From Dasypus novemcinctus (taxonomy: Eukaryota > Chordata > Mammalia > Cingulata > Dasypodidae): a DNA stretch of 64,000 nucleotides. Positions 1 to 11,408 of the stretch are shown here, piece after piece. Position 1 is the stretch's first letter. Each line of letters begins with the position of its first letter. Location: contig NC_080702.1 of the NCBI RefSeq assembly GCF_030445035.2, positions 23,261,652 to 23,325,651 of the forward strand. Direction: 5' to 3'. The position numbers and the translations under genes are program-made. The notes beneath the pieces are model-generated. The model was not told where the DNA came from. It saw nothing but the letters and a program-made list of their open reading frames with translations, and did no database searches.

Positions 1-1
1 G

Positions 2-640
2 TCCCTTTTGGAATCTGTGGGTAGTAACTCCTTTTGCCCAAAGGACTGGACAGTTCTTGCTAAAGCCTGTCTTTCTGGGGAGCATTATTTAATGTGGAAA
101 AGTAATTGGTTTGAGGAATCTGGTGCACAGGCTGATCCCAATCGAGCATATGGCGTGCCTATCTCCATGGAAATGTTTACTGGCAAAGGTCAGTATGACC
201 CTCTCCAACAGTAGTTGCTGTTTGGGCTTCTGGCCTACCAACAAATCAGTTTCTGTGCCTTATGCATCTGGAGACAATTACCCTCACAGGGAGAGAAATC
301 CTCAGAATTATCCAAAATCGTGCAGGGACCAGAAGAGCCTTATGCTGACTTTGTGGCCTACCTTTTTAAGGTGGTAGGGTGAGTGATCACCGATCCTGAA
401 GCTGGGGGTATCGTGGTGAAACAGCTTGCATTTGAAAATGCTAATGCAGCTTGCAAAAATGCTATCAGACCTTATCTAAAAACTGCCACCATCACAGACT
501 ACGTCTGGCTTTGTGCAGATATTGCTTCTTCTGCAGTTTTAGCAGCTGCCCTTAAGACCACCATCCAAAATTCTCAGCCGATTTATCTTCAGTGCCAACA
601 ACCAGAACATTTTCATCACAACTGCCCTTCTGTGGTTTTG
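2..640 (+). pseudogene. gag remnant: capsid and nucleocapsid fragments
   Basis: The first open piece (about 8-214) has the tryptophan/leucine-rich wording of a betaretroviral capsid N-terminal domain. After a frameshift, 383-580 matches the capsid C-terminal domain around the major homology region, with the short block QLAFENANA. It ends in a degenerate zinc knuckle at about 590-628 where the spacing C-x4-H-x4-C is kept but the first cysteine position is tyrosine. Two frame changes and a stop near 215 separate the pieces. The 5' part of gag (matrix) lies outside the window. A capsid-nucleocapsid remnant is well supported; the subgroup is inference. Confidence 0.8.
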
Positions 641-959
641 CATCCCTCACCCCTTTGCTGTTGCATCCATGAGCACAATAACCTAGCACTTGCCCTCACT
701 GCCAGTGAGGCAAGCATTGGGTAAATGAATGCCAGTCAAGACCACTGTATTGGGACAACCTATACAGCCACCAGGAAATGGCTTGTGGGGCTGTATGTGG
801 ACACACCAAATAGTAGGGGCTCTAACTATCCCACCTACTCTGATTCTGAAGCAGCACAGCCTTCGTTCAGAAATAGCCCTGCCCGGTTCACTGCCTTGGC
901 AGTGGGCCTGGTGCAATTCCCAGGACAAAACACCCTCTATTACAGTTTCTCTTGTTAAC
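641..959 (+). other. Unresolved retroviral interval between gag and RNase H
   Basis: This 320-base stretch lies where the end of gag, protease and reverse transcriptase should be. It holds only short open pieces in two frames and I recognise no protease DSG or DTG motif and no YxDD motif. It is probably the scar of an internal deletion plus some gag-pro remnant. Confidence 0.4.
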
Positions 960-1905
960 CCCTTTTGTGTTTCCCAGTTGTACTTCTGCCTGTCCCATAC
1001 CACATACATGTACTGTCTTCACAGATGGTTCTAGTTTGGGCTGGGCCGCCATAGTTTCATCTTCCTCCTCTTGTGTCTGGCACATACCTTACACTTCTGG
1101 CTCAGTGAGTGGAGCTCTGTACACTTTGTGATGCTCTGCAATATTTTCTGCATGAATCCCTTAATGTTTATTCTGACGGCCGCTATGTGATCAGCGTGGC
1201 CCTGAGAATTGAAACTACTTGTTTAAAAACTGTCCCTTCTGAAGAGCTTTGTGTTTTGTTCTCTTGTTTGCAAACTCTTATCTGCCAACAGTCTCTTCCC
1301 TGTTATTTCAGTCATCTACGTGCACACGTCTTTATCTAGACCCCTAGAAGGTAATGCCCAAGCCAATCATTTAGTAGTCCCCACCTTCAACAAGGTGTCA
1401 CAGGCCCAATGCTCACATGCTATGTTCCATCAAAATGCAAAGACTTTGTGGAAACAATTTCAGCTAACCCATGAACAAGGCCGGCATATTGTAAAGCAAT
1501 GTACTAACTGTCTTCCTTTCAGTTCTCTTCCCACTATTGGTTTTAATCCCTGTGGCTTGCACCCTAATCATCTCTGGCAAATGGATGTCATCTATTTTGC
1601 TCCTTTTGGCTGTATTTGGTGGGTTCATGTAACTGTAGATACTCACTCCCATTTTCTCCATGCTACCTGCCAAATGGGAGAAAGTACATGGCACGTTATC
1701 AACCATTCTTTGCTAGCATTTGCAGTTATGGGTTTGCCCCATCATGTAAAAACTGATAATGCTCCCGCTTTTGCAGCTGTGTACTGCAACAATTTTTTTC
1801 CACTTACAATATTGGTCACTCAACCAGCATTCCATACAATTCAACTGGACAAGCAATTGTTGAGAGGAATAAGTGCACTCTAAAACACAGCTCTTAAAAC
1901 AAAGA
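960..1905 (+). pseudogene. pol remnant: RNase H and integrase fragments
   Basis: An RNase H start is marked by the motif TDGS at 1021-1032, followed by the second conserved stretch with YSDGRY near 1157-1175. An integrase follows: an HHCC zinc domain at about 1410-1515, then the catalytic core with Asp at 1584-1586 and Asp at 1755-1757 in the same frame. The expected third catalytic Glu (about 1862-1864) is in a different frame, so an indel separates it from the two Asp codons. No reverse transcriptase palm motif is seen upstream, although betaretroviral pol normally has over 1.5 kb of it before RNase H. The remnant is inactive. Confidence 0.82.
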
Positions 1906-1984
1906 GGGGGGAAATGAGGTGGCAGCAAGGAGTCCACAGCATCAATTAGCTGCTGCTCTTTATACCCTTAATTTTTAAAATTGT

Positions 1985-3730
1985 GGTGCTTCAGGGACCT
2001 CTATGGCTGAATGGCATTTCACTAGGACTCCATGGGAGGCAGAAGGGCTTGTTATGTAGAAGGATCTCCTTACTGGCCAGTGGCATGGTTCTGACCCTGT
2101 GTTATTATGGGGCCAAGGTTATTGTTGTGTGTTTCCTGAAATAGCAGATCAGCCACTGTGGGTTCCTGATCATGCATTCTGACCAGCCACAACACCAGCG
2201 ACCCTGCCTCAAGCTGAACGAGAAGTTTCAGGAAACCAGGAAAGGGGTGGTTGTGGTTGCTGCAAGTATCCTGCATTCAGGCATCTTATTCCTATTGGAT
2301 GTTTTTTCCCAGGCATCCCCTATTGCACCTGTTCACTTGGTCTGACCCACCTATGCCTGTATTTGTCAATGATATGGCCATGATAGGGGGCTCATTGATA
2401 GATCATATCAAACCTCATGTTGTCAGCTCATTTAACTACATGGCCTCAGTGCCAAAGTACCTCTTTGTTTCTACCCAGCAGGAAAATCAGACAGCCTATA
2501 GAGGTAGACATGTAGCTGAAGTTGCTGGCCCATGAGATCTCTATAATTACATCCAAACTGTAAGCAAATGGGAATTCACTAATGATATCCAGTGGCCATG
2601 AACCATCAGCCCCCATTGCCACTCTGCACTAAAAGCACTAATTTAGAGTTTAAGGGCTTTCCTCCCTGGGTCTCAATTGCTTATGTTACAGGCTGTGCTC
2701 ATAACATCTCAGGAGGCTTGGGTACTTTATACACTTGGGCCCACTGTATGAAACCCCAGCATCTGAATTTTCATTATATGTCTGTGGGAGGTTTTGTTGC
2801 TAATGCCATCACTTATCCAAGTTTGTTTTGCAGGATAAGCTGTGATAGTTGCTGCAACCCATCAAATCAATTTCACAGGCACTGGGACCACAGACAGTAG
2901 TCTCCAGTTTCAATATGGATTGAAGGCCTGTGTCCCAGCTTGTATGCAGTTTTAGCAGGCCATGTAAATATTTCCTTTCAGGATTCTTACTATGTGGTAG
3001 AATGCCCCCTCCGAAACCTTACCAACTGCATTACCACTGATAACTCTGTTGATGATTTACTTATCATCCAAGAACCTAGCTTTGTCATGCTCCCAGTGAT
3101 CTATATGAGCTCTGGTATGATGACCCTAGGGAACAAATGTTGCAACTCATGAGGCACACTCTAGAGTTGCAATGTTGTAGAACCCTTGGCCTGATCATTG
3201 CCATCATTGTTGCCCTCATCACCATTATAGCCTCCTTTGTAGCTGGCAGTGTGGCCTTAGCAAATAGCATGCAGACAGCTCATTTTGTAAATGATTTGGC
3301 TAAAAATGCTTCAATAGCATTAGAAAATCAGGAACATATTGACTGAAAATTGGAAGCAAAATTAAATACATTAAAAGAAATGGTCCTTTCTTTAGGAGAT
3401 CAGTTGGAGGCACTGCAGTACCGTGTACAGCTACAATGCCATCTGCAGTACACATTTGTTTGAGTGACCTCTGTCCAATTCAATGAAACTTCCTGGAATT
3501 GAATGGCAGTGAAACTGCACCTATAAGGGGTATAGAATCATGAAGAAATTAGTATGGATCTAAAACATTTGCATGATGAGATCTTAGCCCTCCAAACTCT
3601 TCATCTGGAGGTTAGGAACCCCAAACAATTGGCTAAGAAACTCCTACTACTTTATGTGGTTTCAGTTCTTGGAACTTGTTACAGCATAGCTTTTGGTATT
3701 TAGCAGGCCTTATTGTCTGTGTTCTTGTGT
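1985..3730 (+). pseudogene. env remnant: surface and transmembrane subunits
   Basis: Open pieces at about 2251-2535, 2592-2900, 2940-3152 and 3137-3346 lie at the place and spacing of a betaretroviral envelope. A hydrophobic alanine/valine/isoleucine-rich stretch at 3190-3270 fits the fusion-peptide region at the start of the transmembrane subunit, and it is followed by a heptad-like segment. A second hydrophobic stretch near 3640-3740 fits the membrane anchor. Stops and frame changes occur throughout (for example near 2533, 2900, 3152 and 3346). Assignment rests on position and general character; it cannot give a full protein. Confidence 0.7.
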
Positions 3731-3947
3731 TGTGTGCATGCTTTCTCTAATTTTTCAGCCAAACTCACCAAGTGCTCCAAAATTTGCAAACTGAAACCAC
3801 ACACCTTAAACTCACGCAAAAAGCTCAGTATTCCCTCTGATCGCTCTGATGGTGTCCCATGCTCAATAATCTGTATTCAGCTGGTAGTCAATGATGGATA
3901 AGAGTTTCAGAGGAAACCAACCTAAGATAGGCACAGCTGATGTCCAG

Positions 3948-3966
3948 AAAAAAAAGAAGAGGGGGA
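3948..3966 (+). other. Polypurine tract of the provirus
   Basis: A run of 19 purines (A-rich then G-rich) lies just upstream of the LTR. In retroviruses this is the plus-strand primer for reverse transcription and it normally abuts the 3' LTR. Confidence 0.65.
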
Positions 3967-3968
3967 CC

Positions 3969-4334
3969 TGCAGGGGTCCCTGAGATAATGTGTGGGGCTC
4001 AACTATAACCACGTTTCTAGGGAGGATCAATGTGTGCAGAGAGGGTGGTCAACCATGTCTGTACCTGCAAGTAAGCAAAAAGGAGCTGATGTCCTGATAA
4101 GAAGACACTCTAAGTAAACCCTCCTCTTCATGCCTGAAGGCCCCTGCTCTGAGAATAATGACCTAGTTAACTGCTTTAAATAAAGCTTGTGGTGCCAGTT
4201 CAGGGCCTTGGCTTTACCCTCAGCTAGCCCTGGCTCACCTAGTCCCCTCTAAACTTGGCTTTGTTTCTGTGTGTCTTTCTTTTGTTCACCTCCCCTCCCC
4301 TCAGCTTCTCTGCTCACCCATGCAGGTCGTGGCA
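3969..4334 (+). repeat. 3' LTR of the betaretrovirus-like provirus
   Basis: The stretch starts with TG right after the polypurine tract and ends with CA at 4334. An AATAAA signal lies at 4179-4184, followed by a T- and C-rich region typical of R/U5. L1 ORF2 sequence resumes at 4335, which fixes the right edge. The left edge could instead be the TGTGGGG at 3990; the tract spacing favours 3969. The 5' LTR is outside the window, so age from LTR divergence cannot be estimated here. Confidence 0.65.
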
Positions 4335-5032
4335 CATCCAAATAGGTAAAGAAGTAAAACTCTCACTATCTGTCAGTGACATACTCTTATTAGAAAATTC
4401 TGAAACATCTATGACAAAGCTACTTGAGCAAATAAATGAGTTCAGTGAATTGGTAGGATACAAGCTGAACATGCAAAAATCAGTAATATTTCTGTACATA
4501 TGTATTGACAATCTGAAGAGGAAATCAGGGGAAAAAGTTCATTTACAATGGCAAAAAAAAAAAAAAAAGACTCAAACACCTAGGACTCAGTTTAACCAGA
4601 GAAGTACAGGACCAATATGCAGAAAACTACAAAACAATGCTAACTGAAATAGAACAGCATACCTTAGTAAACAAAAGACATTACATGTTCATGAATTGGA
4701 AGACTAAATATTGTTAAGATGTCAATCTTACCCAAAATGATTTATGGATTCAATGCAATAACAATTAAATTTCACAGAAATATTCACAGAAATAGAAAAG
4801 GCAATTACTAAGTTCATTTGGAAAGGAAAATGCACCCAAATAACCAAAAGCTTTCTAAAAAAGAACAATGTGGGAAGAATTTCCCTGCCTGACTTCAAAA
4901 CATATTACAGTGCTATAGTGATCTTATAGTAGTAGAACAGCATGGTATTGGCATAAGCATAGCTATATCAATCAGTGGAATAGAATTGAAAATCCATAAA
5001 TAAACCTGCAACTCTTTCAGCAACTACTTTTG

Positions 5033-5699
5033 TTTTTTTTGTTTTTGTATTTTTTATTTCTTTTAAAAAGATACACAGATCACACAAAGTGTTACATTAA
5101 AAAATACAGGGGATTCCCATATGCTCCACTCCCCTCAACCCCCACTTTTCCAACACCAACAACTACTCTCATTAGTGTGAAACATTCATTGCAATTGATG
5201 AAAACATTTGGGGCACTGCTACCCAGCATGGATTATATTCACATTCTTGGTTACTCTCTCTCCCAGTCCATTTGGTAGATTTTGGCAGGATATATAATGT
5301 CCTGCATCTGTATTTACAGTGTCATTTGGGACAATTCCAAGTCCCAAAAATGCCCCCATATTACACCTTTTTCCCTCTCCCTATCTTCAGCAACTCTCAT
5401 GGCCACTGTTTCCATATCAATGATAAAGTTTCTTCCCTTGCTAAAATCACAATAAGTCTATAGCAGAATACCAGTAAGACCACCCTAGTCCATATTTTAT
5501 TCCCCAATCCTGAGGACTTTGGGATGGTGATCCCCACCACACATCTTGAGAGGAAGCTTCAACCCCACATGGCTGATGGATGGGATTCTCCTGCTTGTAG
5601 TTTTAGACTATCTTGGTTCTTTAGTGTGGAGGCTGTCCATCCTCACTTCCTTGTTAGTTGTCCTGGGTGAGTTCAATGAACTGGAGAGTAGGTGTTTTG
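5033..5699 (-). mobile_element. Antisense insertion of an L1 3' UTR end
   Basis: A poly-T run starts near 5033 and is followed by the reverse complement of the terminal 650 bases of the armadillo-type L1 3' UTR, the same text as 38000-38560 and 18850-19450. The host L1 continues on both sides. Imperfect target duplications of about 13 bases beginning GCAACT are seen at 5020 and 5700. This is an ordinary 5'-truncated L1 insertion. Confidence 0.85.
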
Positions 5700-5961
5700 G
5701 CAACTGATTTTTGATAAACCTGCTAAAGCCATGTAAATGGGACAAAAGAGTCTTCAATAAATGGTGCTGGAGTAACTGGTGATCCAAAACCAAAAGAATG
5801 ATAAGAGGAACCATATCTCACTCCATATACAGGAATAAAGTCAAAATGAGTCAAATAGATAAATATAAAAGCTAGGACCACAGAAATACTAGAGGAAAAT
5901 ATAGGAAAACATCTAAAATACTTTGTGGTAGGTTGAGGTTTCTTGGACTTTAAATCCAACA

Positions 5962-6028
5962 AAAATAAATAACAAATAAACAAACAAACAAATAAATAAA
6001 TAAATGGATAGATAGATAAATAAATGGG
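5962..6028 (+). repeat. A-rich simple repeat (AAAT/AAAC/GATA)
   Basis: About 65 bases of interrupted tetranucleotide units lie inside the older L1 ORF2 remnant. Confidence 0.8.
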
Positions 6029-7140
6029 ACATCCTCAAAATTAAACACTTTTGAACCTTGCAGGAGTTTATCAAAAGGGTGAAAAGGCAGTTTACTAAAT
6101 GGGAGAAAACATTTGGCAATCATATATTTGATAAGGTTTTAATATCTATGATATATAGGGAGATGTTATAACTCAAGAATAAAAATACAAAAAACTCAAT
6201 TTAAAAATGGGCATAAGACTTGAATAGGCAATTGTCCAAAGAAGAAATACAAATGGCAAAAAAATAACATGAAAAAACGTTCAATGTCAATAATGATTAG
6301 GGAAATTCAAATCAAAACAACAATGGGATATCATTACATACTGATTAGAATGGCCACTATTAAAAAGACAGAGAAGCACAAGCACTAGAGAAGATGTGGA
6401 GAGATAAGAATTCTTATTTAGTGTTGGTGGGAATATAGCATGGTACAACCACTGCAGACAATTGGCAGTTTCTAAAGAAGTTGAATGTAGACTTGACACG
6501 TGACCTGGCAATACCACTGGTAGATATATACACAGAAGTACTGAAAGCAGTGACACCAACAGACATTTGCACACTGATGTTCTTAGCAGCATTATTCATG
6601 ATTGTCTAAAAATGTAAACAACCCAGGTGTCCATTAAATGATGAATAGATGAAGTGTGGTGTATTCACATGATGGAGTATTATGCAGCCGTAAGAAGTGA
6701 TGTTGTAAAGCAAATGACAATAGGCATGAATCTGGAGATCATTATGTTAAGAAGCAAGCCAGAAACAAATGGGCAAATAATGTACGATTGTGCTACTATG
6801 AACTAAATATAGTGTGTAATCTCATGGAGTTAATAACTTGAATATGTGTTACTAGAATATAGAATTACGTTAAAGAACAGAAAGCTGAGGGATGACTTGT
6901 GCAGAATTGGTAAAAAGAATGTGTTTATGTACAGAAATGAATAAAAAAGGTGAAAGCCCAACATAATATTTGTTACTCACAGTACAATTATGTGAGTATG
7001 AAAGGGTTATAAAGGGAAAGTCTAAATTAATGTATATTATGAAATGAAAGATATAGCATTGTAAGACTTCATGTGAAATATGATTATGGGTAAAATTGAG
7101 TATATGACTGTTTTTCTTTGAAATTGAATAAATGCTTTTA

Positions 7141-7460
7141 ACAATACAAAATGTTAATATCAGACAAAAACATTATGCTAAGTGAAAAAATCAGAAACAA
7201 AGTATTGTATGATTCCATAAATATAAAATGTAAACATACATGAATTTAGAAAGATGAAGATAAATTAGTGGTTGTAGGGCCAAACATACATTGCTTAAGA
7301 GAGTGGAGTTTTTCTTTCTGGAATAATGAAATTGTTCTACATTTTTGTGGAGATGAAATACACAACACTGTGATTACACTAAAAGCCATTGATTGTACAT
7401 TTTGGATAGATGACATGATATATGAATATATCTCAATAAAACTGCTTATTAAATAAACAA
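7141..7460 (+). mobile_element. L1M-type 3' end fragment
   Basis: The wording around ATTGTATGATTCCATAAATA and the closing ATCTCAATAAAACTG is typical of ancient eutherian L1M 3' ends, in plus orientation. It follows the older L1 3' UTR without a clear poly-A junction. Confidence 0.6.
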
Positions 7461-7499
7461 TTGTGCAAAAAAAGCAGCTATTACATATTATACCATATA

Positions 7500-7715
7500 A
7501 TATATATGATGGGGAAGCAAATAGAATTGGTGGTGAAGAATTACCTTAATTTGCTTATATGTCTTTTATTTATTCTAATTGAAATAATGAAAGTGCTTTA
7601 ATGGTGATTGAGGTGATGAATGCACAAGGATGTGATTATACTAAATACTATTGATTGCACACTTTGGATGGTTTGTGTGCTTTATTAATATGTATCCATA
7701 AAATTGATTTTTTTA
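7500..7715 (+). mobile_element. Second L1M-type 3' end fragment
   Basis: The stretch repeats the theme of the preceding fragment (GATGAATGCACAAGGATGTG, then CATAAAATTG), which suggests another degenerate L1M 3' terminus or a tandem piece of the same one. Confidence 0.45.
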
Positions 7716-7775
7716 AATAGAGAAGAAAATGAGGGAGCACAAAGAAAAATTTGAAATCTTGGATAGAAAAGTAAC

Positions 7776-9685
7776 AGGAGGAGGAGAGGCAAGATGGCAT
7801 CAGATTCAGTGCACCCACACCATCTTTTCTACAAAAAACAGCTGAGTGGGGGAAAATCCTCCCTGAGTGAGCTATTTTGGGAACCTAAAAAGCAGGAGGC
7901 TTCAGAACGTCAATCTGGAGAGTGTGACAAAAAGAGTGATTGCTCAAGGTAAAACTGAGTTTCTGGCACTTGAGGCTGGAGCTGTGGGATGGCTAAGCCC
8001 CTCCTTCAGGGTAGGAATCCATGGTGTTCTCTGACACTTATGGGTCACCTAGCTGGATGAAACAAACTCCAAGAGTGGGGAGGTCTGGTGAAGGGTGAGG
8101 AGAGAAACCATCAAGAATGTGGGTTCAATTGTCTGAAGCCCTTTTTTTCAGCTTTGAGGACCAAAACAGTTGATTTGAGGAGAAACCAGGAAAAAGGGGG
8201 AGGAAAATTTGCTGACACAGCCTGATTTACCTAACCTCCCTGGGATAGGGAAAATTGGTCTAGGAGAAAGTGGATTCAGGTAATTAATTAGTCCTGTGCA
8301 ACTCACCTAAGTGAGGGGGACAGTTGGAAGTGCTTAATAAGATTCTAAGAGCATAATTAGTGTTCCCAGCAAGGTTTGGGTGCTCTCTCTCAGAAAGACT
8401 GAGGGTAATTTTTTTCTTTGGTGAGTTAAATCACCAGGGTTCCATTTGAATTTCAAAAGGGAACACTTACACAGGCTATTGCTTCCTGCAGCCCTGGGAG
8501 AGAAAGCAGTTAGAAAAAAAAGGGAGGAAGGACAGATTCCTAATTAGCACTTTATCTAAGTGCAGATGGTCAATCCTACCCCAGGGAAAGGGACTCTTTC
8601 TAAAAACTAATCAACCCAACCAGAAAGTTTTCCTCACTGAAGGAGTTTCAGCCTTGAATGTACAAGGTCTCCAGTTTGATTCCCACCTCCTCTTAGAGTA
8701 GTAACTCACTGGGGTATTAAGCATCTAGCTGATCCTTTAGGACAGGAAAAACATAAACATTATCATTGTATTAGCGAACCCTTTGGTTTCTTACCTTTCC
8801 TTTAAAAAAATGACTTTTGTTACATAATTTAACTTAGTTTACCCACTAAAACCCACTTCAAAATCTACAGTGAGAAAGCTGCAGGGTATTTAATTGATAA
8901 ATACCAGGAACCTAACAAGCTTCACAGGGCCTTAAGAGGGAAGTATGGTTTTTCTTAATATTTGGTTGACTCCTTGCATGTGGGCTTTTTTGTTTTCTTT
9001 GTTTTCTTGTATTTCCTCCCTCTTTACCCCACTCACTTTAAAAAAAAATAAGGTGCTACCAACTTGTTTCCTGTTTGCTGTGTTTTCTCATCCTAGATTT
9101 CATATTTTCTGTGTGCACTGATTTTGGCTACCAACACTATGTCTTTTTCTTCCTACATCTTTCTATCTTCCACCTTTTGTTGTTGCTCTTACATTCCACC
9201 TCTTTGATTAGACCCAATTATTTTTATTTTTATATCTAACACTTCTATTCCTTTTTTTATCTTTTATTACCTGTATCTGTTTTTGTCCTTTCTTTACTTT
9301 TCCCCTCTCTCCTCATAATGCTGTCCTTTTAATCCATACTATATTCTTCTCCATATTCAACTTCCCATTTTATTGTAGGTACTCCACTCTTTTATTCTTA
9401 TCACTCTATACTGCTTACATGAGTTTAATATTCATTCTCCAATGTCTTACACTGTTCTTCTGCTAACATTTACTACCCAATACAACTACTATATTTTTCT
9501 TTTCTTATCTCTTTTACTTTCCTTAACCCAAATCTTTTTCCTTCAAGGGAACTTAGAAAAGAACAAGGAAATAAAATAAGAAGAAAAATGTGTCAAAGAG
9601 AAAACTAAACACACACACAAACAGCACCTAAATAAAAAATGACTAGGCAGAGAAGCTAATTAAGTGAACAAGCTCATCAAATAAA
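7776..9685 (+). promoter_or_regulatory. 5' UTR (promoter region) of L1-1
   Basis: In L1 elements the 5' UTR holds an internal RNA polymerase II promoter. This copy shares blocks with the 5' UTRs at 47117-48825 and 57801-60036: the CTCAAGGTAAAAC block near 7940-7960, a T- and C-rich tract around 8980-9330, and a closing A-rich stretch before ORF1. It has almost none of the 16-bp tandem array present in the other two copies (see findings). Confidence 0.65.
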
Positions 9686-10615
9686 ATGACCAGACAGCAA
9701 CAAAAAATAACAAACCATACCAATAATCAGGAAAATACGGCAAGTCAAATGAGCAAATTAGAAACTGGAAAGAGGGGCAAAACTTTGAGCAATTAATCAA
9801 AGCTCTCCAATATCATGGACCAACTTAATGAAATCAAGGAAGATATTAAGGATATTAAGAAAACACTTTGAGAGCATAAGGAAGAAATTGTAAACATACA
9901 AAAAAGATAACAGATATGAGGGTAATGAATGACACAATCCAAGAAATCAAATATACACTGTCAGCAAATAACAGCAGATTTGAACATTCAGAGAAAAAAA
10001 CTAGTGATGTGGAAAAAGTTCATCTGAAATCAACAGATAGTAGAATTCATGGAGAAAACAGAAAATAATCTAGCAGGGCCTTAAAGATCTGAATGTCAAA
10101 GCAAAACAAACAAACATATGTAATATAGGTATCCCAGAAGGATAAGAGAAAGGAAAGGGAACAGAAGGGGTGCTGGAGGATATAATGCTGAAAATTTCCA
10201 AAAAAACCTATTGATGGAGATGGATGTACATTCCAGGAAGTGCAGTGCACCCCAAACAGTATAAATTCCAATTAGCCTACTCCAAGACATATTCTTGTCA
10301 AATTGCTCAATGCTCAAGTCAAAGAGAAAATCTTGAGGCAGCAAAGGAAAAATGAAGCATCACATAGGAGTGGAAGCTAAAAAAGATGAAGTGCTGATTG
10401 TTCATCTGAAAACATGGAGGCAAGAAGGTAGTGGTATGACATAGCCAAAGTACAAAAAAGAAAATAAATCCCAGCCAAGAATATTCTATCCAGCAAACCT
10501 GGCTTTCAGAAATGATGAAGAGTTCAAGATATTCAAAGATAAACAGAAACTAAGAAAGAATGCAAATAAGAACCTGACCTCAAGAAATAGTAAAGGGAGT
10601 TCTGCAGGTTGAAAG
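9686..10615 (+). pseudogene. L1 ORF1 remnant (RNA-binding chaperone) of L1-1
   Basis: L1 ORF1p is a trimeric RNA-binding protein that coats L1 RNA. The start ATG-ACC-AGA-CAG-CAA at 9686 matches the starts of ORF1 in the other copies (26522 on minus, 48826, 60037). The lysine/glutamate-rich coiled-coil section follows, then the RNA-binding and C-terminal sections with wording parallel to the copy at 49320-49808. Stops and frame changes are frequent and no long frame survives. Confidence 0.7.
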
Positions 10616-10936
10616 AAAAAAAACAGGAAGACAGATTTGGAGGAGATATAAGAACAACTAAAAAGACAAAAATAGAAAAAACATCATATGATATTCACAA
10701 ATACAAAGAAAATATAGCTAATATAAGTATTTACTCAAGATTAATAACACAGAATGTTAATGGAAAAAACTCACCGGTAAAGAGACACAGATTGGCAGAA
10801 TGGTTAAGGAAATATGACCCATCTATATGCTGCCAATAAGAATTCCACCTGAGGCCCAGGGATTCAAGGAGGTTGAAAGTGAATGTCTGGAAAACAATCT
10901 TATAAACAAACACTAACCACAAAAAGGGCAGGAGTA

Positions 10937-11408
10937 CTTTATGAGTCAGCCAAAGAGGTGCCGAATGCAAAATATCAAAAATTTGCTGGGTGTAAAAAGG
11001 GTATTTATTTGGGATGGGGTCTTACAGATACCAGGTCATAAAGCATGTTACTTCCCTCATCAAAGTCTATTTGGAACAAGATGGCTGATGATGTCTGTGA
11101 GGGTTCAGGCTTCTTGGGTTTCTATGTTCCTGGGGCTTGCTTTTCTCTGTGTTTAAGGTTCCTTCTTTACTAGGCCTGGCTTCTCTTTCCCCTTAAGCTT
11201 ACCTCCTGGAGCTCCAGATTAAGTCCTCAGCATCAAACTCCAAAATCAAAGCTTCGACATCAGAAACCCTCAGCTCTGTTCTTTGCCATAACTTTTATCT
11301 GTGAGTCCCCACCCCTTTCATAACTCACTCATGCCAAGGTACAGATCAGATTACAAGCATAATCCAATATTTCTTTTTGGAATTCATCAATTATATCAAA
11401 TTGCTACA
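10937..11408 (-). repeat. Solo LTR in L1-1 ORF2, minus strand
   Basis: This 472-base block interrupts ORF2, which continues on both sides. Read on minus it starts with TGTAGCAATT, has a TATA-like GATAAAAG (11299-11292) and an AATAAA (11009-11004), and ends near the GGCTGACTCA segment, so it has the U3-R-U5 layout of an LTR. The 4-base sequence AGTA flanks it at 10933-10936 and 11409-11412. Internal retroviral sequence is absent, so it is a solo LTR. I think it belongs to an ERVL-like family but cannot name it. Confidence 0.6.

Larger units (their letters stand above)
1..4334 (+). mobile_element. Decayed betaretrovirus-like endogenous provirus, 3' part
   Basis: The order capsid remnant, zinc-knuckle remnant, RNase H, integrase, envelope, polypurine tract and LTR is visible on the plus strand, so this is an endogenous retrovirus whose 5' end lies left of the window. 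The integrase and capsid wording resembles class II (betaretrovirus/ERVK-like) elements. Every reading frame is broken by stops and frameshifts. Most of the protease and reverse transcriptase is not recognisable between the gag remnant (ends near 640) and the RNase H motif at 1015, so pol appears internally deleted. L1 ORF2 sequence starts directly after the LTR at 4335, which indicates insertion into an older L1. It is a fossil and codes for nothing intact. Confidence 0.88.
4335..7140 (+). mobile_element. Older L1, 3' half of ORF2 plus a distinct 3' UTR
   Basis: From 4335 the plus strand reads like the end of the L1 reverse transcriptase and the C-terminal domain, matching the other L1 copies in the window but with many stops. 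The reverse transcriptase FADD region is degraded to SVSD (near 4366-4380). After an antisense insertion (5033-5699) ORF2 resumes and runs to about 6750. The 3' UTR (about 6750-7140) is short and unlike the 2.9 kb 3' UTR of the other L1s here, so this is a different, older subfamily. The provirus to its left interrupts it. Non-functional. Confidence 0.75.

Noticed and set aside
1109..1339. A separate small gene at 1109-1339
   Set aside because: Its wording continues the RNase H domain of the provirus in a shifted frame.
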